The translations under genes and the position numbers were made by a program. From Fimbriimonadaceae bacterium (GTDB taxonomy: Bacteria; Armatimonadota; Fimbriimonadia; Fimbriimonadales; Fimbriimonadaceae), in contig CANFJD010000140.1 in the NCBI GenBank assembly GCA_947447315.1, positions 1 to 7,364 of the forward strand: DNA of 7,364 bases, written 5' to 3'. The notes under the pieces were generated by a model, which was given only the letters and a program-made list of their open reading frames with translations, had not been told where the DNA came from and made no database searches. Positions 1 through 5,460 of the stretch are shown in pieces (within the stretch, counting starts at the first letter, position 1; each line of letters starts with the position of its first letter).

Positions 1-161
1 CACTTTCCGGGCTACTGAGCCGCGTTCACAGCACCTCATACTTGTCGCAAAGCCCCACCCTCGATGCGGATTTCACCGACCTGTTTCAGCGCTTTTCTCA
101 AGCCGGAATTCTGACTCTCCCCCAGTACACGGAGATGTTTGTCGGAAAACCCCGAACATAG
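1..161 (+). CDS. C-terminal fragment of an unidentified protein (5' end outside window)
   Basis: The frame is open from base 3 to the TAG at 159-161 and encodes about 52 residues ending FTDLFQRFSQAGILTLPQYTEMF then VGKPRT. The amphipathic, helix-like end and the absence of stops make a genuine C-terminus plausible. The stretch is short, however, and I do not recognise the family. It does not resemble the C-terminal ACT-like end of homoserine dehydrogenase, the gene that often precedes thrC. Only 21 bases separate its stop from the thrC start, so read-through into thrC is possible, and no terminator is visible between them. Confidence 0.6.
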   Translation, partial: LSGLLSRVHSTSYLSQSPTLDADFTDLFQRFSQAGILTLPQYTEMFVGKPRT

Positions 162-182
162 CCGCAGTATTCTGTATGCAGG

Positions 183-1262
183 ATGGCCTGGGGTGGATTA
201 ATCGATCGGTACGGTTCTCGCATGAATATCGCGGGGAAAGATCGCCCGGTGACGCTATTCGAAGGCAACACTCCGCTGGTGCCCGCGCCAAAGCTTGCCG
301 AATGGATCGGCGGTGATATTGACCTTTATCTGAAATACGACGGCATGAACCCGACCGGGTCGTTCAAGGACCGTGGTATGACCACCGCCATCACCCACGC
401 CCGCGCCGAAGGGGCAGAAATTGTTATTTGCGCCAGCACCGGCAACACCAGTGCGGCAGCCGCAGCGTATGCCTCTCGGGCCGGAATGAAATGCGTTGTC
501 CTCATTCCCGACGGGAAAATTGCTTACGGAAAATTGGCGGGCACGTTGGCTTACGGCGCGCAAGTCGTAGCCATTCGTGGCTCGTTCGATGATGGCCTGC
601 GGTTAGTGCAAGAAATCTCGGCCGTCACTCCGATTGCCCTGGTGAACAGCGTGAATCCCGCCCGGTTAGAGGGCCAGAAAACGGCCGCTTGGGAGGTATG
701 CGAACAACTTGGCGCGATTCCCGATTGGCTCGCCCTGCCGGTCGGAAATGCCGGAAACATCAGCGCCTACTGGATGGGCTTTAGTGAATGCTGGCGATCG
801 GAATGTGCGCAGCTTTGTAAAAAGCCACGGGTGAAGCGGCCTCAGTTGTTGGGTACCCAGGCTGCCGGAGCCGCGCCGCTGGTAGATGGGCATCCCGTCG
901 ATCACCCGGAGACCAAGTGCACCGCCATCCGTATCGGTCGTCCCGCCCGGGGTGACCAAGCTCTGCAGGCAATCAAGGAATCCAACGGCATCATCACCAA
1001 GTGCTCCGATGATGAAATTTTTGCCGCTTACCGCGAAGTCGCGCGGCGAGAAGGCGTTTTCTGCGAACCCAGTAGTGCCGCCGGATTAGCCGGGTTTAAG
1101 CAGCAGATCGCCGCCGGGACCGGACCTCAGCCGGGACAAACCGTCGTCGCCGTCCTTACCGGTCACGGGCTTAAAGACCCCGATTCGGCCGTTGCCGAAG
1201 CTGTGGCCCCGGTCACGCTAGATGCCGATCTGGACACTTTGCGCCGCTATCTATTGGCCTGA
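183..1262 (+). CDS. thrC: Threonine synthase (PLP-dependent, EC 4.2.3.1)
   Basis: This cytoplasmic enzyme converts O-phosphohomoserine to threonine and phosphate, the last step of threonine synthesis. The 359-residue product has the fold-type II PLP enzyme signature in the expected order: GNTPL at 28-32; SFKDRG at 60-65 with the Schiff-base lysine K62; STGNTSA at 85-91 with the PLP-contacting N88; the phosphate-binding glycine loop GNAGN at 188-192; EPSSAAG at 295-301; and LTGHGLKDP at 325-333. The length fits the short bacterial class of about 350 residues. The ATG at 183 was chosen because GLIDRY (5-10) matches the conserved N-terminal GLIxxY of the family. The ATG at 222 would delete it. 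No clear Shine-Dalgarno precedes the start. thrB follows after 34 bases, which supports a threonine-pathway pair. All key residues appear intact. Confidence 0.97.
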   Translation: MAWGGLIDRYGSRMNIAGKDRPVTLFEGNTPLVPAPKLAEWIGGDIDLYLKYDGMNPTGSFKDRGMTTAITHARAEGAEIVICASTGNTSAAAAAYASRAGMKCVVLIPDGKIAYGKLAGTLAYGAQVVAIRGSFDDGLRLVQEISAVTPIALVNSVNPARLEGQKTAAWEVCEQLGAIPDWLALPVGNAGNISAYWMGFSECWRSECAQLCKKPRVKRPQLLGTQAAGAAPLVDGHPVDHPETKCTAIRIGRPARGDQALQAIKESNGIITKCSDDEIFAAYREVARREGVFCEPSSAAGLAGFKQQIAAGTGPQPGQTVVAVLTGHGLKDPDSAVAEAVAPVTLDADLDTLRRYLLA

Positions 1263-1283
1263 ATTTTGCATCTCTTCGTCGGC

Positions 1284-1289
1284 TAGACT
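1284..1289 (+). promoter_or_regulatory. Possible -10 box for a leaderless thrB transcript
   Basis: TAGACT lies 7 bases before the thrB ATG and matches TATAAT at four of six positions, including the key T, A and final T. The 34-base thrC-thrB spacer has no purine-rich Shine-Dalgarno. A transcript beginning at or near the ATG would explain this. No convincing -35 element is seen at 16-18 bases, so the call is tentative; co-transcription from thrC is equally possible. Confidence 0.3.
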
Positions 1290-1296
1290 TTGACCG

Positions 1297-2229
1297 ATGA
1301 TACGCGTTCGCATTCCTGCCACCACCGCCAACCTGGGGCCGGGATTCGACTGCATGGGTCTTGCCCTCGACCTCTGGAACACGTTTGAACTGCACTTAAA
1401 GGATGGGGCCGATCGGTTTCTGGTGCACTCCGATGGCGAAGGTATCGGTCAGTTGCCGCCAGACGAGCGAAATCTTGTGGTGCAGGTGATGCAAGAAGAA
1501 CTTGCGCACTTGGGTGAAGAGCCGCTCCGCGGTGCCCGGATTGTTGCCCACAACGAGGTCCCTGCCATCAGCGGACTTGGTTCTTCCAGTACCGCGACCC
1601 TGGCCGGGGTTCTCTTTGCCCACGCCATTGCTAAGCACCGTCATCATCACGATCCCACCGATCTGGATCTGCATTTTGTGCTGGACAGAGCGGTAGCCAT
1701 CGAGGGCCACGGCGATAACGTTGCACCCGCCCTGTTGGGAGGTTTTGTGGTGGTAATGCCGGACGAAAGCGGCGTTCTTACCCAGCGCGTCCCTCACGTT
1801 CCCATCAAGACCGTGGTTTGCGTGCCAGATTTCCACTTCCCCACCCATGCCGCCCGCGCCGCCCTGCCCGAGCTCTACAAGAAATCCGACGCGATCTACA
1901 ATATTGGGCGCGCCATGTTGGTCGCCGAAGCCTTGCGCTCGGGTGACGATGTGATGCTACAGCGGGCGATGAACGACCGGATTCACGAACCGTACCGGCT
2001 ACCCCTCATTCCCGGCGGCAAAGAGGCGAAAGCCGCCGCCCTGGAAGCCGGAGCCTTAGCGGTTGCTCTCTCGGGAGCCGGGCCAGGAATCATCGCCTTC
2101 GCCCGCAGCGGGTACGACCGGATCGGCCGCGCGATGAAGAACGCTTTCACCGCCGCCGAGCTCGAAAGTCGCTACTGGGTACTAGACGTGAGTCCGTCCG
2201 GGACGCACATCGGTCGCTTGCCAGTCTAG
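1297..2229 (+). CDS. thrB: Homoserine kinase (GHMP kinase family, EC 2.7.1.39)
   Basis: This enzyme phosphorylates homoserine with ATP to give O-phosphohomoserine, the substrate of the neighbouring threonine synthase. The 310-residue product shows the three GHMP-kinase motifs. The N-terminal IPATTANLGPGFDCMG (6-21) is the substrate-side motif. PAISGLGSSSTA (89-100) is the ATP-binding glycine/serine loop. ALSGAGPGI (257-265) is motif 3. EGHGDNVAPALLGG (136-149) is the homoserine-kinase signature, with G at the position where P is more usual. Length and the C-terminal SGTHI fit the family. The start is fixed because MIRVRIPATTANLGPG aligns at the normal N-terminus. The stop lies 3 bases from the stop of the convergent gene at 2233-3072, with no hairpin terminator between them. 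Confidence 0.97.
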   Translation: MIRVRIPATTANLGPGFDCMGLALDLWNTFELHLKDGADRFLVHSDGEGIGQLPPDERNLVVQVMQEELAHLGEEPLRGARIVAHNEVPAISGLGSSSTATLAGVLFAHAIAKHRHHHDPTDLDLHFVLDRAVAIEGHGDNVAPALLGGFVVVMPDESGVLTQRVPHVPIKTVVCVPDFHFPTHAARAALPELYKKSDAIYNIGRAMLVAEALRSGDDVMLQRAMNDRIHEPYRLPLIPGGKEAKAAALEAGALAVALSGAGPGIIAFARSGYDRIGRAMKNAFTAAELESRYWVLDVSPSGTHIGRLPV

Positions 2230-2232
2230 GTT

Positions 2233-3072
2233 CTATTCGGTGGGCGGCGTACGCCATTCGTAGGCGACCAATGCTCTGAGGTCGGGGATGGCGTCCGGCT
2301 CCACCTCGCCTTTCAATTGAAAAGGGGATCCGTCATATACGAAGGCATTTCCGCGGTCAGATGTCCGCCACCGATCCCCGCCTTGAATCAGATTCAAGGA
2401 TGCGAGATACACCGTTCCGGATCGATCTACGGCTCCGCCCGAAAAGATACTTCTCGGGTTTGACTGAGGCTGAACGGCCAAGAACAGTTCGCGGCAATTC
2501 CCGGCGTCGGCAAGAGCCCCCGTGGGCTCGGCCGGGGTGAAACGGTACGGCAATACGGCTGGCTGCTCACCCGTGCGAAGCATGTTCAGCAAATGAATCG
2601 GCTCTGCAGACGGTCGATAGTCGAAGAGGACCACGGCCTCAAGAAGTGAGAAGTGCGGTGCCTTTGTTCGATAATCGGCTACCTCTCCGGGAATGAAAGG
2701 GGCACCGTTTTTCACACCGGTTACAAATGTATTTCCTTCTAGAGTTCCGCTGGCAAAAATCGGATTTCGGGTGATGCGAACCCCGATCCGGGCATCCGCG
2801 CTGTAGTTCACCTGTACGCGGTCCAAGACTCCGTATTTGTCGTAACGGCAGACCGCATAACCGTGATCCGAAAACCTATCGCCAGAAAGCTCGGAATCCA
2901 CCGATCCGCGAATGACTGTAAATTGACGGCCGTAACTGTCCTCGAAGCGAACCAACTCTCCACCGACGGATCGAGTCGCCGGACCTTCGTTCTGGTAAGC
3001 CACGACTAGCTGCGACTTGACGAGGTTCAGATCGGGGAGTGATGACGAGAGAATCAAAGATGTCAGCAGCAT
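2233..3072 (-). CDS. Unrecognised, probably exported protein
   Basis: The 279-residue product is not one I recognise. The N-terminus (MLLTSLILSSSLPD) is hydrophobic and serine-rich and could be a short signal peptide. It has no lysine or arginine in the n-region, so export is uncertain. The rest is soluble-looking and rich in beta-type segments (for example GRQFTVIRG, ARIGVRITRNP, GTVYLASLNLI), with only two cysteines and no metal or nucleotide motif that I can see. The ATG at 3070-3072 is supported by a good Shine-Dalgarno (AGGTGA, 4 bases upstream); an in-frame TGA further upstream leaves no alternative start. Four sampled 60-base lines give about 52% GC, against about 63% for four lines of thrB. 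This suggests a lineage-specific or transferred gene. It is convergent with thrB and divergent from the lipoprotein gene. Confidence 0.8.
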   Translation of the reverse strand: MLLTSLILSSSLPDLNLVKSQLVVAYQNEGPATRSVGGELVRFEDSYGRQFTVIRGSVDSELSGDRFSDHGYAVCRYDKYGVLDRVQVNYSADARIGVRITRNPIFASGTLEGNTFVTGVKNGAPFIPGEVADYRTKAPHFSLLEAVVLFDYRPSAEPIHLLNMLRTGEQPAVLPYRFTPAEPTGALADAGNCRELFLAVQPQSNPRSIFSGGAVDRSGTVYLASLNLIQGGDRWRTSDRGNAFVYDGSPFQLKGEVEPDAIPDLRALVAYEWRTPPTE

Positions 3073-3076
3073 TGGT

Positions 3077-3082
3077 TCACCT
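3077..3082 (-). promoter_or_regulatory. Shine-Dalgarno of the - strand unknown gene
   Basis: On the - strand the sequence reads AGGTGA-ACCA-ATG, a clear match to the anti-Shine-Dalgarno. It confirms the ATG at 3072 as the start. This gene is evidently translated from a leadered mRNA, unlike several neighbours that lack such a site. Confidence 0.7.
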
Positions 3083-3113
3083 ATTCGAGCCCTATCTTCT
3101 CGGACGTACTCAG

Positions 3114-3142
3114 ATCTCCGATGCGTTCAACTAATCGGAGAT
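3114..3142. repeat. Perfect 9-bp inverted repeat, 11-bp spacer, in the divergent spacer
   Basis: ATCTCCGAT (3114-3122) and ATCGGAGAT (3134-3142) are exact reverse complements separated by 11 bases, so the arm centres are 20 bp apart, about two helical turns. ATCGGA recurs at 3145-3150. The repeat lies about 40 bp upstream of the start of the - strand gene and about 40 bp before the TATAAT box of the lipoprotein gene. It is therefore well placed to be a shared operator for a dimeric regulator. It has no U-tract, so it is not an intrinsic terminator. Confidence 0.6.
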
Positions 3143-3179
3143 TCATCGGATGACACTAGCTTTTTATGTTGATGTAACG

Positions 3180-3197
3180 TATAATCAGATTTGATTA
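3180..3197 (+). promoter_or_regulatory. TATAAT -10 box overlapped by TAATCA/TGATTA palindrome
   Basis: A consensus TATAAT stands at 3180-3185, 34 bases before the lipoprotein ATG. No good -35 is found at 17 bases (the position reads TAGCTT). A TGACA-containing element at 3151-3155 is too far upstream. Overlapping the box is a perfect 6-bp inverted repeat, TAATCA-GATT-TGATTA (3182-3197), which a repressor could use to block the promoter or transcript start. GTAACG at 3174-3179, directly before the box, is the half-site of the palindrome found before the isomerase gene at 5441. Repressor binding here is inferred, not shown. Confidence 0.45.
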
Positions 3198-3219
3198 ATC
3201 CTTTAATCCGAAGAAGACA

Positions 3220-3462
3220 ATGAAGTACCTTGCGATGATCCTTGCGGTATGCGGCCTTGGCCTGATGGTCGGTTGCGATTCTAACCCCACCAATGCTCCC
3301 ACCAAAGAGGCCGTCGCCGATGCCAACGCCGCCCGCGCCAAGGCGATTGACGACAACCCAAACCTAACCCCACAGCAGAAGCAGCAACAGAAAGAAATGA
3401 TGGGGCTCACCGGTAAAGGACCAGGCAGCCAAGCCGGCGGCGATCGCGACAAGAAGAACTAA
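3220..3462 (+). CDS. Small predicted lipoprotein (80 aa)
   Basis: The N-terminus MKYLAMILAVCGLGLMVGC has a lysine, a hydrophobic core and a lipobox-like end (L-M-V-G-C19), so signal peptidase II cleavage before C19 is likely; M at -3 is less usual than L. The mature part, about 62 residues, is hydrophilic and probably disordered or helical. It runs through an alanine-rich stretch (EAVADANAARAKA), then NPNLTPQQKQQQKEMMG, and ends in a charged tail GDRDKKN. The residue after C19 is D20, which in E. coli would keep a lipoprotein in the inner membrane; whether that rule holds here is unknown. No strong Shine-Dalgarno is present. Its TAA is followed after one base by the GTG of the LacI-type repressor, so the two are almost certainly co-transcribed. 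Function unknown. Confidence 0.8.
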   Translation: MKYLAMILAVCGLGLMVGCDSNPTNAPTKEAVADANAARAKAIDDNPNLTPQQKQQQKEMMGLTGKGPGSQAGGDRDKKN

Positions 3463-3463
3463 A

Positions 3464-4480
3464 GTGGCCGTTACTCTCAAGGCCGTCGCACTCGCGGCGG
3501 GGGTTTCCACGGCGGCGGTGAGCAAGGCTCTCCACGGCGGCGGCAAAAACGTCCGGATCTCGGAAGACTGCGCCAACCGCATCCGTAAAGTAGCCGAGGA
3601 CCTGAACTACCGTCCCAACGCCGTGGCCCGAAACCTTCGCGGACAGCGCACTCACAACGTTGGCCTAATCTTCGAGAATTTCGGCTCCTTTGCCGACGGT
3701 CCCTTGTACTACACCCTGCTTCTGGACGGAATCGGGCAGACACTCTTCAAGCAGCACTATCGCCTCACCATCCTGCCGGAATTACAGTCCGAGAACATTC
3801 TCGGCACCTTCGGCGATGGTCAGCTGGAAGGCGTCATCTGGTGCAAACTCGCCCGCGATGAAGCCACCCTCCAGCTCATCCACGATTGCCCGATCCCGAT
3901 CGTGGCGCTGAACGCCCCGGCTCCAGTAGCGGCGACGGAAGCCGTATTTGTGAGTTGCGACAACGAGAATGGCATCCAACTCGCCGTTCGGCACCTGCTT
4001 GAGATGGGCCACAAGAAGATTGCCTTCCTTTACGAAAAGGAGGATGCGAATACACCCGACACGGTATCCCGGCGAGAGGCATTCGTGGCGGCCGCGGGTG
4101 ACGCTGGATCCGTGATCGAGTGGGGATGGAAACTCACCGAGTTTGAGAAATGGTGGGCTGGAAATCCCGAAGAGACCGCCATCATCGGGTGGAGCGAACG
4201 CACCGCCGGGCAGCTACTGCGCCAGTGCAAGGCCGCCGGGGTATCGGTGCCCGACAAATTGAGTGTGGTGGGGTTCGACAGCACGCCATTCTGCGAAACC
4301 ACCCAACCCCGCCTCACCGCGGTCCGCCAACCGATTCAGGAAATGGCAATTCGCGCCACCGAAACGCTTTTATCGATGATTGGGGGCAATCGCCCTCAGT
4401 CCAGTTCATTTCTCTTCCCGTGCTCTCTTGATGTCCGGGACTCAACCGCACCTCCTCAAAGTGGAGGGGTAATCATATGA
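3464..4480 (+). CDS. LacI/GalR-family transcriptional regulator
   Basis: This 338-residue protein has the full LacI architecture. Residues 3-23 form the DNA-binding helix-turn-helix (VTLKAVALAAGVSTAAVSKA). YRPNAVARNLR (49-59) is the hinge region, including the leucine that inserts into the minor groove. From NVGLIFENF (65-73) onward is a periplasmic-binding-protein-like effector domain, containing VSCDNENG (163-170), GHKKIAFLY (182-190) and SVVGFDSTPF (267-276). Members usually act as repressors released by a sugar or nucleoside. The GTG start is preferred because VTLKAV aligns with the usual second to seventh residues of the family. It sits one base after the lipoprotein stop and has only a weak AAGAAG upstream, suggesting reinitiation. 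Its last codons overlap the pseudopilin ATG (ATGA, 4477-4480). The effector is not predictable from sequence; the adjacent genes are the likely targets. Confidence 0.93.
   Translation: MAVTLKAVALAAGVSTAAVSKALHGGGKNVRISEDCANRIRKVAEDLNYRPNAVARNLRGQRTHNVGLIFENFGSFADGPLYYTLLLDGIGQTLFKQHYRLTILPELQSENILGTFGDGQLEGVIWCKLARDEATLQLIHDCPIPIVALNAPAPVAATEAVFVSCDNENGIQLAVRHLLEMGHKKIAFLYEKEDANTPDTVSRREAFVAAAGDAGSVIEWGWKLTEFEKWWAGNPEETAIIGWSERTAGQLLRQCKAAGVSVPDKLSVVGFDSTPFCETTQPRLTAVRQPIQEMAIRATETLLSMIGGNRPQSSSFLFPCSLDVRDSTAPPQSGGVII
4451..4469 (+). promoter_or_regulatory. Shine-Dalgarno of the pseudopilin gene, able to pair with an upstream CCTCC
   Basis: GGAGGGG at 4463-4469, 7 bases before the ATG at 4477, is the strongest ribosome site in the window. 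CCTCC at 4451-4455 can form a perfect 5-bp stem with GGAGG 4463-4467 across a 7-base loop, hiding the site. Both elements lie inside the last codons of the repressor gene, so a ribosome finishing that gene would melt the stem. This fits translational coupling. The pairing is seen in sequence; its function is inferred. Confidence 0.6.
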
Positions 4481-5385
4481 AATCCAAAGCATTTACGCTG
4501 ATTGAACTACTCGTCGTTATTGCAATCATCGCCATCTTGGCGGCGATTCTCTTCCCGGTTTTTGCGCAGGCTAAAACGGCCGCCAAAAAGACTCAGTCAC
4601 TGAGCAACGTCAAGCAGCTCGGTACCTCTATCTTCCTGTACCTCGGTGACTCGGACGATTCATATCCGCAGTCGGAAGTGGGTGGCTGGAGTACGCCTCA
4701 CCTCACCTGGGCCACCGCTATCTTTCCCTACGTTAAGAACGGCGACCTCAACAACGGCGTTTCTGTAGGTAAGGACGGAATCTTCCGTAGCCCTGGTCAA
4801 CCTCGCCCGATTAAGGCCGGCACCAACGAAAGTGGTGCTTACAGCTACGGCGTGCACGAAACCCTGTTCGTCAACAACTACGGTCACAGCGGCGAAGCCA
4901 CCGTGAACCCCGGCGTTCCTGCCTCGATCGTGGACTCAGCCGCCGACAAGATCATGCTCATGGAAAAGGGCGCCAATGACACGTCGGACGCCGATGGCAA
5001 CTGGCAGTACCCGTGGTTTAGCCCTTGGCAGAACCAGTGGGTGGGCAGCATTCTCGGTACGCCGGGTGACGTTTCCACTATCAAGCGCGACGGCGTTGAC
5101 GTTTACACCCCCGGCACCTCGGTCTATTCGCCGCTGTTCGATAGCGACTGCGTTTCTTCCGTAAACGCCGCCGCCTGGGAATGCGGTGCGCACGCTCGAT
5201 ACCGCTTCACCAACACGGCTCCGATGGTATTTGCCGACGGTCACGCCGCCGCCGTTAAGAAGGGTGCCATTCAGTGGTACAAGAACATCTGGGTCGACCG
5301 ACGAAACCAGAATCACTTCCAGTGGTACTACGGATTCCTCAACGAATCCGACGGATACTGGGGCGTTCCGCAAGGAATCTGGTAA
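4477..5385 (+). CDS. Prepilin-type N-terminal cleavage/methylation protein (pseudopilin-like, DUF1559-style)
   Basis: The 302-residue product begins MKSKA, then a type IV prepilin segment FTLIELLVVIAIIAILAA. Cleavage by prepilin peptidase is expected between A5 and F6, with alanine in place of the usual glycine. Glu at mature position +5 (E10) is present, as needed for pilin assembly. A charged alpha-helix spine (QAKTAAKKTQS, 31-41) follows, then a globular domain. FADGHAAAVK (252-261) is the C-terminal DG motif of the large DUF1559-like families of Armatimonadota and Planctomycetes. The histidine usually nine residues before DG is F244 here, and the common RCP motif reads RSP (104-106). The C-terminus is rich in aromatic residues (WYKNIW, FQWYY). 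The protein is likely surface-anchored or exported through a type II/IV-pilus-like machine. Strong Shine-Dalgarno and terminator suggest high expression. Substrate or partner unknown. Confidence 0.92.
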   Translation: MKSKAFTLIELLVVIAIIAILAAILFPVFAQAKTAAKKTQSLSNVKQLGTSIFLYLGDSDDSYPQSEVGGWSTPHLTWATAIFPYVKNGDLNNGVSVGKDGIFRSPGQPRPIKAGTNESGAYSYGVHETLFVNNYGHSGEATVNPGVPASIVDSAADKIMLMEKGANDTSDADGNWQYPWFSPWQNQWVGSILGTPGDVSTIKRDGVDVYTPGTSVYSPLFDSDCVSSVNAAAWECGAHARYRFTNTAPMVFADGHAAAVKKGAIQWYKNIWVDRRNQNHFQWYYGFLNESDGYWGVPQGIW

Positions 5386-5399
5386 CCACCAGATCGTCT

Positions 5400-5440
5400 A
5401 AAAGAAGGGCCGCGACGATTCGTCGCGGCCCTTCTTTTTT
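5400..5440 (+). terminator. Strong rho-independent terminator
   Basis: An 18-bp perfect stem (5400-5417 with 5421-5438) with a GC-rich core GGGCCGCGACG and a minimal ATT loop is followed by a T tract (5435-5440). It lies 15 bases after the pseudopilin stop and closes the lipoprotein-repressor-pseudopilin unit. The complementary A run at 5400-5403 gives a short T run on the - strand, so it could also act in the other direction. Confidence 0.95.
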
Positions 5441-5457
5441 GTAACGGGTAGCGTTAC
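5441..5457. repeat. Perfect GTAACG/CGTTAC palindrome just before the isomerase start
   Basis: GTAACG (5441-5446) and CGTTAC (5452-5457) are exact reverse complements with a 5-bp spacer, ending 3 bases before the ATG at 5461. The half-site resembles those of LacI-family operators such as the GntR site (GTTACC/GGTAAC), though these normally have a central CG and no spacer. GTAACG also occurs at 3174-3179 next to the lipoprotein promoter, and CGTTAC at 3469-3474 at the start of the repressor gene. A candidate operator, or a 5' hairpin if transcribed. Confidence 0.5.
5449..5454 (+). promoter_or_regulatory. Possible -10 box for a leaderless isomerase transcript
   Basis: TAGCGT (TANNNT) ends 6 bases before the isomerase ATG and lies inside the GTAACG palindrome. 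With a terminator ending at 5440 and no Shine-Dalgarno in the remaining 20 bases, the gene needs its own promoter or read-through. A leaderless start near 5461 would fit. No -35 match is evident, so confidence is low. Confidence 0.3.
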
Positions 5458-5460
5458 CAT

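Noticed and set aside
176..178. ATG just upstream of the thrC start
   Set aside because: It is out of frame with threonine synthase (7 bases away) and its reading frame shows no coding character.
193..207. ATTAATCGATCGGTA, short palindromic-looking stretch near the thrC start
   Set aside because: It consists of overlapping short palindromes (ATTAAT, CGATCG) inside coding sequence, with no extended arms; expected by chance.
222..224. Alternative ATG for threonine synthase
   Set aside because: It would remove the conserved N-terminal GLIDRY segment and has no better ribosome site than the ATG at 183.
1396..1848. 150-codon open frame on the - strand inside thrB
   Set aside because: Shadow of the homoserine kinase gene, lying wholly within conserved GHMP-kinase coding sequence.
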